Positions 1-8,297 of a stretch of 42,741 bases of DNA are shown here, piece by piece. The notes under the pieces are model-generated. The model was not told the DNA's origin. It searched no databases and saw only the letters and a list, made by a program, of their open reading frames with translations. Position 1 is the stretch's first letter, and each line of letters starts with the position of its first letter. Source of the stretch: JAIEPT01 sp038217425 (GTDB lineage: Bacteria; Planctomycetota; Planctomycetia; Gemmatales; Gemmataceae). The stretch spans positions 1 to 42,741 of the forward strand of contig JBBQPM010000043.1 of NCBI GenBank assembly GCA_038217425.1. Direction: 5' to 3'. A program made the position numbers and the translations under genes.

Positions 1-310
1 GCAGGACCGACCGGGGTGAGAGGGCAGATCGAAATACCATGGCGAACTCCTTTGCCGAATGGGGGTTTCACATGCGGGACGCAGAGATACTTTATTGCGG
101 ATCCGCGGAGCGACTATGTCCTTCAGAACTTACTCGAGCCCGCAATCAGAAAGGACGCCCTTCCTGTCTCAACGGGAATCGATTCGGCGTACCCCGCCCG
201 AAGTCGCCGCCGGGGCATGCCTCCGCAGCGGAGCGCCTCAGATCAATTCCGTAGACAAAATCGCCTACTGACGAGAATTCTGAGTGACGCGCGCCGGACG
301 GAGTCGGCTT
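1..310. other. Left-edge region without a recognised gene
   Basis: This stretch lies downstream of the glcF stop codon. It is open in several frames on the plus strand, but the translations are arginine- and serine-rich, low in hydrophobic core residues, and show no motif I recognise. I see no tRNA, strong hairpin or clear promoter. It may be decayed sequence or the tail of something outside the window. Confidence 0.4.
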
Positions 311-1615
311 TTATCGCAGCGGTTCGCCGGAGTAGCTGGCCCAGAGGGCGTCGATCGGGTGGGCGAAGCGTAGTCCGGGCTTCTCGTCGCGCAGGTAGCG
401 GATGATCTGGATCAGGCAGCCGACGTTGCTCGTGAAGATCGCCTGCGGGTTCGTCTTCAGGATATTCTGCGCCTTGCGCAAGCCCAGACGTTCCGCCATC
501 TCGGGCTGGGTGAGGTTGTAGCTCCCCGCGGCGCCGCAACAGATTTCGCTCTCGTTCAACGGCGTCAGGGTGAGTCCGGGGATCATCTCTAAAAGTTGCC
601 TCGGCTGTTTGCGGATTTGCTGGCCGTGGCACAGATGGCAGGCATCGTGGTAGGTGCCGCGGAGGTTGATGGGATGGGTCGGCTGGATCGGTCCGAGTTC
701 GATGAGGAACTCGCTGATGTCCTTCACTTTCTTGGCGAACGTCTTCGCCTGGTCGCTGTGGAGCAGATGGCCGTAGTCTTTGAGCATGGCGCCGCAGCCG
801 GCGGCGTTGGTGATGATGGCGTCGACGTCGTCCTTCAGGAAGAGGTCGAGATTGGCGCGCGCGAACTGCTGCGCGGGCGCCTCCTGGGCGGCGTGGAAAT
901 GCAAGGCGCCGCAACAGCCCTGGCCGCGCGGGATGACGACCTCGCAGCCGTTCTTTTGCAGCACGCGGATGGTGTTGAGAGTTGTCTGCGGAAAGAAGGC
1001 GTCGCCGGCACAGCCCAGGAACATCGCCACCCGCGCCCGTTTCGGCCCCTCCGCCGGCATGATCTCCGGCAACGAGCCGTAATGCTTCCGCAGCGGCGGC
1101 AGCATCTCAGGGAATTGCCGTAACGACTTCGGCAGCAGTTTGAAGAAGCCGACCTTGCGGGCCAGCCATTCGATGCCGAGCCACTGCATGAGCTTCGCGG
1201 GTTTGAGCATCCAGCGCATTCGGCCCGCGTAGGGCGTGATGCGGAACAGCAGGAACTTCTTGAGCCAGCCGAGATCTTTGGACGGCTGCGTCTTCTCCAT
1301 GTGGATGCGGAAGGGCTCGATGAGTTTGCCGTACTGCACGCCGGAGGGGCAAGCGGACTCGCAAGCTCGGCAATCGAGGCAGAGGTCCAGATGGCCCCGG
1401 ACTTTGTCGTCGAGCGGGATTCGGCCGTCGGTGACGGCGCGCATGAGGTAGATTCGGCCGCGGGGCCCGTCGTTTTCGTCGCCGAGTTCGACGTACGTGG
1501 GGCAGGCGGAGGTGCACAGGCCGCAATGGACGCAATCGAGGAAGAGTTCGTAGTCGATGCCGGCGTCGTGCTTGGCAGGGAGAACGGGGAGGGAAGTTTT
1601 GTCCGCGGTGTTCAT
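311..1615 (-). CDS. glcF: Glycolate oxidase iron-sulfur subunit (GlcF)
   Basis: 434 residues. It carries two ferredoxin-type 4Fe-4S clusters: CVHCGLCTSACP at about residues 28-39 and CLDCRACESACPSG at about 78-91. Two CCG domains follow, seen as GCAGDAF...GCCGALHFH and CHLCHGQQ...EICCGAAGSY. This is the GlcF layout, the electron-transfer subunit of membrane-associated glycolate dehydrogenase, which oxidises glycolate to glyoxylate and passes electrons to the quinone pool. I chose ATG at 1615, 4 nt after the glcE stop, with GGTGGGA upstream; an in-frame GTG at 1630 would overlap glcE. It is the last gene of a minus-strand unit with glcE. The catalytic subunit gene glcD is not in the window. 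GlcF is also related to other CCG-type subunits, but the glcE neighbour supports this call. Confidence 0.9.
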   Translation of the reverse strand: MNTADKTSLPVLPAKHDAGIDYELFLDCVHCGLCTSACPTYVELGDENDGPRGRIYLMRAVTDGRIPLDDKVRGHLDLCLDCRACESACPSGVQYGKLIEPFRIHMEKTQPSKDLGWLKKFLLFRITPYAGRMRWMLKPAKLMQWLGIEWLARKVGFFKLLPKSLRQFPEMLPPLRKHYGSLPEIMPAEGPKRARVAMFLGCAGDAFFPQTTLNTIRVLQKNGCEVVIPRGQGCCGALHFHAAQEAPAQQFARANLDLFLKDDVDAIITNAAGCGAMLKDYGHLLHSDQAKTFAKKVKDISEFLIELGPIQPTHPINLRGTYHDACHLCHGQQIRKQPRQLLEMIPGLTLTPLNESEICCGAAGSYNLTQPEMAERLGLRKAQNILKTNPQAIFTSNVGCLIQIIRYLRDEKPGLRFAHPIDALWASYSGEPLR

Positions 1616-1619
1616 GAAG

Positions 1620-2804
1620 CTAGATCCCACCTGTGAAGCGACCTGGATTGAAGCGCCCGGCGGGGTCGAACTGGGCCTTGACCTTCCGCATCAGGTCGGC
1701 ATCCCTGGGCGGCGGGCCCCACACGGAAAGCGTCCCCTTGAGCGCCGGCGGACAGCGCGTGACCACGAGAAACCCCTGCGCCTTGCTCACCGACTGACGC
1801 CAGGCCGCGGCGGCTTCGCTGGAAAGGTGCGCGGTGACGATGCCGTTGCCCGCATGGGCGCGGACCAATGCCCTCGAACCGTCGACCTCGCTCAAGAAGC
1901 CGACGAGGCGAGAAGGCAGCAGGCTCGCCTTCACGCTCACCGGTGTTTCGGTCCGGCGATTCCATTCGGTGAGCCCACTCCACAGCGCCTCATTCGCCGG
2001 CTGAGGCGAAAACTCCGCGAGTTCCGTCCCGAGCTGTTTGACTTGCCAGTCGACGACGGTCTCATTGCCATCATAGCCGACGACGACGGTCCATTCTGCG
2101 CCGGTCGGCAGTCCCAGGAGATTCGCCGCGGAGGTGCTGAGCACTTCGAGGGCGATCGGCCGGGTGCGCGAGGCCTGAATCTTTTGCAGCAATTCCTCGA
2201 GCCGCGCCTGCGGACATGGCAACGTGAGCAGCGCCTGGCGTTCAGAGCCGGGCCTCAGCTTCAGCGTGACCTGGGTGATGATGCCGAGGGTACCGAGCGA
2301 GCCGACCAGGAGTTTGCAGATGTCGTACCCGGCGACGTTCTTAACGACGCGTCCGCCGGCCTTGAACTCGTTGCCTTGATCGTTGAGGGCGGAGATGCCG
2401 ATGACGTAATCGCGGAGCGTGCCGTAGCCGAGGCGCCGGGGACCGCTGACGTTGGTCGCGAGGATGCCGCCGAGGGTCGCTCGGCTCGCCAGCGGTACGT
2501 CGATCGGCAGCCGTAAGTTTTCAGGAGTGAGCAGCGCCTGGAGTTCCGCGATGGCGATGCCCGCTTGCACGGTGACGGTCATATCGCGCGCGGGGAAGTC
2601 AATCACTTGCGTGAGCGCGGTGAGATCGACGGCGAGCCCGGGCTTCGTCGGCGCATTGCCCAGATCGAGTTCGGTGCGGCCGGCGACGGGGTAGAGCGCC
2701 TGTCCCGTCGTCGAGCGAATCAACTCGCCGAGTTCCGCGACCGAGCCGGGACGCACGACAGGCAGGGGGCCGAATTCATCGATCGCGCACGTCGCCTCGG
2801 GCAT
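1620..2804 (-). CDS. glcE: Glycolate oxidase FAD-binding subunit (GlcE)
   Basis: 394 residues from ATG 2804, which lies 2 nt after the stop of the preceding gene. The longer reading frame to 2870 is rejected because it runs into that gene. The FAD_binding_4 (PCMH) fold is visible: VRPGSVAELGELIRST near the N-terminus, then ATLGGILATNVSGPRRLGYG, RDYVIGI, and GGRVVKNVAGYDICKLLVGS, followed by GTLGIITQVTLKLRP. These are typical of GlcE rather than the longer GlcD. GlcE and GlcF work with GlcD as glycolate dehydrogenase. The tight spacing on both sides implies co-transcription with the secreted protein upstream and glcF downstream. Confidence 0.88.
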   Translation of the reverse strand: MPEATCAIDEFGPLPVVRPGSVAELGELIRSTTGQALYPVAGRTELDLGNAPTKPGLAVDLTALTQVIDFPARDMTVTVQAGIAIAELQALLTPENLRLPIDVPLASRATLGGILATNVSGPRRLGYGTLRDYVIGISALNDQGNEFKAGGRVVKNVAGYDICKLLVGSLGTLGIITQVTLKLRPGSERQALLTLPCPQARLEELLQKIQASRTRPIALEVLSTSAANLLGLPTGAEWTVVVGYDGNETVVDWQVKQLGTELAEFSPQPANEALWSGLTEWNRRTETPVSVKASLLPSRLVGFLSEVDGSRALVRAHAGNGIVTAHLSSEAAAAWRQSVSKAQGFLVVTRCPPALKGTLSVWGPPPRDADLMRKVKAQFDPAGRFNPGRFTGGI

Positions 2805-2806
2805 GG

Positions 2807-3592
2807 TTACTCCACCCCGAGGATTTGAACCGGGAGCGTCACGAGAGCCTTCGACTTCGAGTGCTGACACAGAGCGCTGACTTCGAGCGTGTAATTTCCG
2901 GGGGAATCGAAGATCATCGGGAAGTGGCCGGGGACGATCCTGACGTTTTCGCCGACGTCGTCGATTCGGCCCTTGAGCGTCGAGATCGGTTGTCCGCTGG
3001 TATTCAAAATGCGCAGGCTGACTTCGACGTCGGGCTGTTTGTCCTTGTTGCGATCGAAGCCGACGACGCTGAAGTTGAGGAAGACGTGTCCGCCGACGAC
3101 GTTGACGGCGGGGGTCGGCGCCAGGCCGTTGGGGTCGGCGGAGAGATTGACGCGGACGATGCCGAACGACTTGGGGAGAATCTTGCCTTTGCCGTCGATC
3201 GACTTGGATTTCTTGGCGAGGGTATCTTCGATGGTGACTTTCCAGTGCAGATCGCCTTCGGCGCTGGTGATTGGAATATCGAGATACGACGAGCAGGGGA
3301 CGACTTTGCCGCCGAAGAGATTCTGGGCGACGCGGAGGTAAGGCTTTTGTTCGTAGAAGAGTTTGCCCTGGGAGTCGCGGATCTCGACGGCGACGCTGTA
3401 CTGGGATTTCCCCTGGGCATCGACGGCAAGGTTTTTGATGCCGAAAGCGAAGAACAGGCGTTCGCCGGGGAGAACGCCCCCCTTGGGCCGGGTGGGTCCG
3501 AGGAGGCCAAAAGTGGCGCGGGGGGCGACAATTTCGAGATCGCCGGCGCCGCCGAGCGTGAAAAGCAGGAGAGGAAGGGCGGAAGAAAACAT
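2807..3592 (-). CDS. Secreted protein of unknown function
   Basis: 261 residues. The N-terminus has a short hydrophobic run (MFSSALPLLLFTLGGAG) that looks like a signal peptide. The mature part is predicted from composition to be mostly beta strand, with phrases such as LFFAFGIKNLAVDAQG, YSVAVEIRD and GNYTLEVSALCQ that resemble immunoglobulin-like or C2-like sandwich proteins in planctomycetes. I recognise no catalytic motif. AGGA precedes the ATG by about 9 nt. Its stop lies 2 nt before glcE, so it may be co-transcribed with glcEF, although a functional link is not evident. Family not identified. Confidence 0.75.
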   Translation of the reverse strand: MFSSALPLLLFTLGGAGDLEIVAPRATFGLLGPTRPKGGVLPGERLFFAFGIKNLAVDAQGKSQYSVAVEIRDSQGKLFYEQKPYLRVAQNLFGGKVVPCSSYLDIPITSAEGDLHWKVTIEDTLAKKSKSIDGKGKILPKSFGIVRVNLSADPNGLAPTPAVNVVGGHVFLNFSVVGFDRNKDKQPDVEVSLRILNTSGQPISTLKGRIDDVGENVRIVPGHFPMIFDSPGNYTLEVSALCQHSKSKALVTLPVQILGVE

Positions 3593-3623
3593 GCTTGGGT
3601 TCCTGTAGGAGAAAACAAATTAG

Positions 3624-3707
3624 CCACAGAGGGCGCCGAGGACACAGAGTCAGAAAAATACACTACGAGCCCCAGGGCTTTCCGATTCGCTCTCTGTGTC
3701 CTCTGTG
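3624..3707. repeat. Imperfect inverted repeat, 'cacagagg/acacagag' type
   Basis: A 12-nt arm (gaggacacagag, 3638-3649) is repeated exactly in inverse orientation at 3692-3703. A shorter flanking pair, cacagagg near 3625 and cctctgtg at 3700-3707, extends the match with an offset. The repeat fills most of the 126-nt gap between two minus-strand genes and could end transcription or be one copy of a dispersed intergenic repeat. Its centre also contains the word gccccagggct. Confidence 0.6.
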
Positions 3708-3718
3708 ACTATTCTCTT

Positions 3719-4765
3719 TTATTTCGGTCGAGTGGGCGTGGGCGGAGTACTGAGCGACGGCGGCGGGGCCTGCGAGCGGAGCGTAAGTTGAAAGCCCGAC
3801 GCAGCCTGGGCGCTCTGGATGTACGACACGAAGGCGCTGTGCAGAGCGAAATACGCGGCGTCGTCCCCCGGATTGGCGGCGGCGAACGACAGGCCGCTCT
3901 TCGTCATGTTGCGGACCAGCTCCGGCACGTTGCCGCCTTGCGGCCCTTGTGCGGACGTGAGAAACGCCTTGGCGCCCGGCTTGGCCAGGTCGCGGACCGA
4001 GGCCTGCAGTGATTCGAGGAACCGCCTCCCCGTCAGGTAGGCGCTCGAATCGATCACTTCTTTCACGAAGCAGAGCGTCCGCAATTCCGTGAACAGCGCC
4101 TCGATGTTCTTGTTAATGCTCTGGTAAAGCTGCAGGTCGAGGCTGCCCGAGACGATCTGCGAGACGGCCTGCTTGGTCTGCTGCTGGAGCGCGGCCTTCT
4201 TGGGCCCCTGGATGGCGACGGGCCATTCGAGTTCCTTGCCGGGAATCAGCATGCCGAGGTTGAGTTGAGTGCCAGTGGGGCCGGTGGAGACGTTGACTTC
4301 GCGGAGGAGTTCTGAATCGAGCGGCATCGGGGCGCCGTGCGCGCCTTTGACGGAGAGGGAGCTAATGTAGGGCATGAAGAGATTGAGCGTGTCGCCCCGG
4401 CGGATCTCGCCCGGCGTGGGTTCGATCATCATGCGGTTGATGCGCTGGTTGTTGATCAGCCCCGCGTCTTCGCCGTAGGAAGGAGTATTCGCTTTTTCGT
4501 ACATCATTTGATCGAAGGACTTCTTCTTGGTATCGATCTTGGCCTGGTTCGCCTGTTCGCGCTGGATGCGCGCGGTCTCGGCGTCCTTCATGTACTGCCC
4601 GTTGGCCTCGACGACCTTCGCGGTCCCCGCCTGGTATCCCCCGGCTCCGCCGTAGGGTGAATAACCGTAAGGAGAATATCCGTAGGGGCCGCTATGCGGG
4701 TAGTACTGCGCGTGCAGCGCGGGGGCGAGCAGAACGAGCCAGAGTAGGGGGAGTTTGATGTTCAT
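3719..4765 (-). CDS. Secreted Tyr/Gly/Pro-rich N-terminus protein, unknown function
   Basis: 348 residues. A signal peptide (MNIKLPLLWLVLLAPALHAQ) is followed by a low-complexity Tyr-Pro-Gly-Ser segment with repeated YGYSPYG, about residues 21-48. Next comes a helical, Gln/Ala/Lys-rich part and a folded C-terminal half of about 200 residues with no family I can name. The C-terminus is Pro/Thr-rich. The ATG is 3 nt after the stop of the upstream gene, and the ribosome site GGGGAAG lies in that gene's end, so the two are translated as a pair. The protein is likely periplasmic or surface-located. Function unknown. Confidence 0.75.
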   Translation of the reverse strand: MNIKLPLLWLVLLAPALHAQYYPHSGPYGYSPYGYSPYGGAGGYQAGTAKVVEANGQYMKDAETARIQREQANQAKIDTKKKSFDQMMYEKANTPSYGEDAGLINNQRINRMMIEPTPGEIRRGDTLNLFMPYISSLSVKGAHGAPMPLDSELLREVNVSTGPTGTQLNLGMLIPGKELEWPVAIQGPKKAALQQQTKQAVSQIVSGSLDLQLYQSINKNIEALFTELRTLCFVKEVIDSSAYLTGRRFLESLQASVRDLAKPGAKAFLTSAQGPQGGNVPELVRNMTKSGLSFAAANPGDDAAYFALHSAFVSYIQSAQAASGFQLTLRSQAPPPSLSTPPTPTRPK

Positions 4766-4768
4766 GAG

Positions 4769-5992
4769 TTACTTCCCCTTGGGCGCCGGCGGCAGCTTGC
4801 CGGCCGGGATGAGTTGACGCCAGCGACCGATGGCCGCGGCGCGGGATTCGGGCGTGCCCGCCGGATCGTACGCGATGTCCTTACCCGCCGGCGCCAGGCG
4901 CGACAGATGCCACAGCGCCAGCGACCGCGCGGCCAGCTGCGGGCTCTCCAAAAGATCGATCAGGAACTCGTACGTCGTCGGTTCCTTGAGCTGATGATCG
5001 TCCCAGCCGATAAGCAAATTGGCGACGGTGCGCGCCCGGCCGACCGGGACTTTTTTCGTCGCGGTGAGGAACGCTTCGAACTTGGCGAGTTGCCCCGGTT
5101 CTCGGCCCAGCCAACTGCGCAATACCAGAATCGCGTGGTTGCGTACGAGTTCGTCCGCGGAAACCGAGATCGCATGCGTCAGGCCGTCGAGATCGTCGCG
5201 GGCGCCCATGGCCGTCACCGAGACGAGCCGATCGAGCTTGAACGGCGCCTCGAGCAATTTCTGCGCGGGCTCAACCTTGAGCTTGAGGGCCGACAGGTTC
5301 AGGCCGATCAGAGCTTTCTTCCAGGCGAGGCTCTCGCGCAGGCCCAGGGGGAGCTTGTCGAGGGTCCCGACTTCGATTTCTTTGGAAACGCTGTCCCAGT
5401 GCAGGATCGCGGGGCCGGGGGGCGATTTCAGGCGGTGCTTGTGCTCTTGGTGCACGAGCGCCGATTCGCCCGAGAGCGCCAGCATCACGACGAAAAGCGT
5501 CGGATCGTCGTTCTTGAGCGCCAGCGGGCCCGGGGCATGTCGGCCATAAACTTCGACAGCCAGGACGGAACTCGGCTCGAGCAGATCGACGGTCGTCGCC
5601 TGTCCGCGGATGGTGAGCTGAACGCGGGCCGAGCCCGATTTCTTGGCGTTCGAGAGAATCACGATGCCGCGTTCGAGCGTGACGGCGAGGTCGGCGCCTG
5701 CGTGCGTCCCGAAACGGACCGCGGATTCCATGACCGGCAGATCGCTGTGCGTGCCGATATCGCCCAGCATGCCGACATGCACGGCTCCGTTGGCCGACTT
5801 GAGCTTCGATTTGAAGAGCGCGACGAGCGACGTCCCCGCCTCGACCTTTTGGCCGACCGCGTAAAACTTGTCGGGAGTCTTGACGTCGAAGAGCAGCCCG
5901 CCGACTTCCTCGCAAATGGCGACTGGCTCGGCCCGTGCGGACGCGATCAGGAAGGTGAACGGGAGGAGCAGCACCCAAAGCTTGGCGAACAT
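4769..5992 (-). CDS. Secreted protein of unknown function with FecR-like N-terminal half
   Basis: 407 residues with a signal peptide (MFAKLWVLLLPFTFLIASARAE). Residues 25-180 look like a beta-rich FecR-type or sugar-binding-like module, with phrases such as YAVGQKVEAGTSL, AVRFGTHAGADLAVTLERG and STVLAVEVYG-like strands. The C-terminal 170 residues are helical, with repeated short leucine-rich helices reminiscent of HEAT repeats (LTHAISVSADELVRNHAILVL, then LLESPQLAARSLALWHLSRL). Both domain assignments are tentative. It is first in the minus-strand unit and divergent from the DUF1501 gene. Its partner is the next gene, 3 nt downstream. Confidence 0.72.
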   Translation of the reverse strand: MFAKLWVLLLPFTFLIASARAEPVAICEEVGGLLFDVKTPDKFYAVGQKVEAGTSLVALFKSKLKSANGAVHVGMLGDIGTHSDLPVMESAVRFGTHAGADLAVTLERGIVILSNAKKSGSARVQLTIRGQATTVDLLEPSSVLAVEVYGRHAPGPLALKNDDPTLFVVMLALSGESALVHQEHKHRLKSPPGPAILHWDSVSKEIEVGTLDKLPLGLRESLAWKKALIGLNLSALKLKVEPAQKLLEAPFKLDRLVSVTAMGARDDLDGLTHAISVSADELVRNHAILVLRSWLGREPGQLAKFEAFLTATKKVPVGRARTVANLLIGWDDHQLKEPTTYEFLIDLLESPQLAARSLALWHLSRLAPAGKDIAYDPAGTPESRAAAIGRWRQLIPAGKLPPAPKGK

Positions 5993-6187
5993 CGGATCGT
6001 CTCGGGAGCAAAAAGTGCGAAGGACGTAGCTATTCTTTTTTATCGGAGGGCGATTTGCAAGGGGGGAAATAAAAAGAAGTCGCGAAACTTCGCCCCGCGA
6101 ACCCGCTAGACAGCGGCCCCGGCGTCGGTTAAAATCGTCTCGTCAGCAATTCCCGCCTCCATCCTCCACATTACGGATGGTCCAAGT

Positions 6188-7549
6188 ATGTCTCGGCCCG
6201 TTACGCTCTCGCGTCGCCGCCTGCTTCAAGGCGGCCTCGGCTTCCTCGGCATGTCCCTCCCCGAACTGCTCGCCCTCCGCGCCGAAGCCGGGGCCGGCGG
6301 ATTCGGCAAGGCGCGCCGCTGCATCGTCTTCTTCAGCTGGGGCGGCATGAGCCAGCTCGAGACCTTCGACCCCAAGCCCGACGCCCCCAGCGAAGTTCGT
6401 AGCGACTACTTCCCCATCGCCACACGCACTCCCGGCATCCAGTTTGGCCAATACATGCCGCGCCTGGCGACGCAGTCCCATCGCCTCGCCGTCATTCGCT
6501 CCGTTTATCATCCCGAAGCGGGCCATCGCAACGCCGCCTACTGGAACCTCACCGGCCATCCGCCGCACCGCCCCACCAACGACGAACCGATCTTCCCCTC
6601 GCGGCGCGATTGGCCCTGCCTGGGCGCCATGGTCGCCCGTTTCCAGAGCGCCCGCCCCGGCTTCCCCGGCAACGTCGCCATTCCCTACCAGATCGCCGAC
6701 CGCGGCCTGCTCAACGGCCAGGACGCCGGGTTCCTCGGCATGCAGTACGACCCCATGGTCTTCCGGCCCGATGGCGTTCCCTACAAGGGCGTCTCCCCTT
6801 CGGGCGGCGAAATCCGCCTGGACATGGCCGCGGGCGTCAATCGCGCACGCATGCAATCGCGCGATGCGCTGCTCGAGCGTTTCGAAGCCGCATCGAGCGC
6901 CGCTCCCGCGACGCGCCAGCTCGAACATTACCACGCCATGGCCACCAATCTCTTGCTCAGCCCGCAGGTCTCGGCCGCGTTTGAGCTGGATCACGAACCG
7001 CAACGTTTACGCGATACGTACGGCTCGCACATCTGCGGCCAAAGCGCCCTGCAAGCCCGCCGACTCACCGAAGCAGGCGTGCCGTTCGTCATGGTCTATT
7101 CGTCGGTCGGCGACTTGAACGGCAGTTCCGGCGACAACTGGGACACGCACGGCAACAACTTCAACCGCCTGCGCAACGACCTCCTGCCGCCGCTGGAACA
7201 GGCCAGCGTCGCCCTGCTCGACGATCTCGATGCGCGCGGCTTGTTGGACGAGACGTTGGTGGTTTGGCTGACGGAGTTCGGCCGCACGCCGCGAGTCAAC
7301 CCGAGCGCCGGCCGCGATCACTTCCCGCACTGTTACTCGGTGGCATTCGCCGGCGGCGGCATCCGCGGCGGCCAGGTCCTGGGCCGATCCGACCGCATCG
7401 CCTCGCTGCCGACGGAGCAACCCTGCACCCCCGCCGACCTGCACGCCACGATCTTCCACGCCCTGGGCATCCCGCACGACGCCCACCTGCATGACAACTT
7501 CGGTCGGCCGATGGCCCTGGCGGACGGGCGCGTGCTGCCGCTGTTTTGA
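6188..7549 (+). CDS. DUF1501 domain protein, Tat-exported
   Basis: 453 residues. The N-terminus SRRRLLQGGLGFLGMSLPELLAL carries a twin-arginine export signal. The body matches the planctomycete DUF1501 family, which has the alkaline-phosphatase/sulfatase-like fold: CIVFFSWGGMSQLETFDPKP, GDNWDTHGNNF, LVVWLTEFGRTPRVN, AGRDHFPHCYSVAFAGGGIRGG and a final HNLGIP-like segment HALGIPHDAHLHD. The His/Asp-rich motifs are consistent with a metal site, but the biochemical role of this family is not established. In planctomycetes DUF1501 genes often sit beside a DUF1549/DUF1553 cytochrome-like gene; no such partner is present here. It is transcribed away from the minus-strand unit across a 195-nt gap. 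Confidence 0.9.
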   Translation: MSRPVTLSRRRLLQGGLGFLGMSLPELLALRAEAGAGGFGKARRCIVFFSWGGMSQLETFDPKPDAPSEVRSDYFPIATRTPGIQFGQYMPRLATQSHRLAVIRSVYHPEAGHRNAAYWNLTGHPPHRPTNDEPIFPSRRDWPCLGAMVARFQSARPGFPGNVAIPYQIADRGLLNGQDAGFLGMQYDPMVFRPDGVPYKGVSPSGGEIRLDMAAGVNRARMQSRDALLERFEAASSAAPATRQLEHYHAMATNLLLSPQVSAAFELDHEPQRLRDTYGSHICGQSALQARRLTEAGVPFVMVYSSVGDLNGSSGDNWDTHGNNFNRLRNDLLPPLEQASVALLDDLDARGLLDETLVVWLTEFGRTPRVNPSAGRDHFPHCYSVAFAGGGIRGGQVLGRSDRIASLPTEQPCTPADLHATIFHALGIPHDAHLHDNFGRPMALADGRVLPLF

Positions 7550-7562
7550 CGAGAGGAAGCAA

Positions 7563-7781
7563 ATGTCCAAAGCCAAATCGATCTATCGCAAACAAGTCTT
7601 CGCCGAAGTGGAGACGGTGCCCGAAGAATACTTGCCGTTTCTGCTGCAAGTGATCCGTTCGTACCGAGAGAGCCTGGACCTGAAGCCTGCATCCGAGAGC
7701 TTCCGGAAAGGCTGGCAGGAAGCGGAGGCGGAAGAAACAATTCCCGTGGAAAACCTTTGGGAAGGCGTCCATGGCGAATAA
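7563..7781 (+). CDS. Probable antitoxin of a RelE/ParE-type module
   Basis: 72 residues from ATG 7563, preceded by GAGAGGAAGC at a good ribosome-site distance. The reading frame opens further upstream inside the DUF1501 gene, but that extension has no support. The protein is acidic and helical: VFAEVETVPEEYLPFLLQVIRSYRESL, then a glutamate-rich tail (QEAEAEETIPVENLWEG) of the kind that wraps a toxin partner. It overlaps the next gene by 11 nt. No DNA-binding fold is obvious, so autoregulation may differ from that of classical antitoxins. The call rests on size, overlap and the neighbour. Confidence 0.65.
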   Translation: MSKAKSIYRKQVFAEVETVPEEYLPFLLQVIRSYRESLDLKPASESFRKGWQEAEAEETIPVENLWEGVHGE

Positions 7782-8145
7782 ACCGCTGCCGGTAGTCTAC
7801 ACGCCGGAATTTAAGCGGAATCTTCGGCAGTTGGCCAAGAAGTATCGACGCATTCGCGAAGACCTCCAGCCCATCATCGATCAAGTGACGGATGGCGCCA
7901 GGCCAGGGGATCAGATCACTGGATTGCAGCAAGAAATCTACAAAGTGCGCGCCGGAAATTCCGATGCCCGCAAAGGCAAGAGCGGCGGCTATCGCATCCT
8001 CTACGCCGTCAAACCTGACAAAGCGGTCGTCTTGGTTACCGTGTACTCAAAATCCTTACAAGCAGACGTTTCTACGGCGGAGATCCGTCGTATTATCGCG
8101 GCGCACGAGGCCGACGTTGGAGGCGATCAAGACGCTGACGAATAA
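7771..8145 (+). CDS. RelE/ParE-family toxin, probable ribosome-dependent mRNA interferase
   Basis: 124 residues. The start of the protein (VVYTPEFKRNLRQLAKKYRRIREDLQPII) gives two basic helices, followed by strands YKVRAGNSDARKGKSGGYRILYAV and VVLVTVYSKS. This is the compact helix-helix-sheet pattern of RelE/ParE/HigB toxins, in which a central arginine and C-terminal tyrosine/lysine residues usually act in mRNA cleavage. RYRILYAV-type and VYSKS-type segments are the usual family signatures. It starts inside the end of the antitoxin gene, so both are translated as one unit. The last 15 residues are an acidic extension. Whether the target is RNA (RelE-like) or gyrase (ParE-like) cannot be told from sequence alone. 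Confidence 0.8.
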   Translation: MANKPLPVVYTPEFKRNLRQLAKKYRRIREDLQPIIDQVTDGARPGDQITGLQQEIYKVRAGNSDARKGKSGGYRILYAVKPDKAVVLVTVYSKSLQADVSTAEIRRIIAAHEADVGGDQDADE

Positions 8146-8297
8146 GTCCGGCAAAATGCGTTAAATTCGTCAGTTCCCACAGATTCGCTCGGGACAAAAT
8201 CTCGGACGTCAAATCTTCTGGATTTCGCTTGCATCCGCTCCCCCCGCGCGGCACGATGATGACCGCTCAGCGGCCATTTTCACCTAGAGGCCTTTTC

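Noticed and set aside
2807..4012. Plus-strand frame of 395 residues over the secreted proteins
   Set aside because: It runs antisense to two genes with signal peptides and spans their intergenic repeat. No family motif is present.
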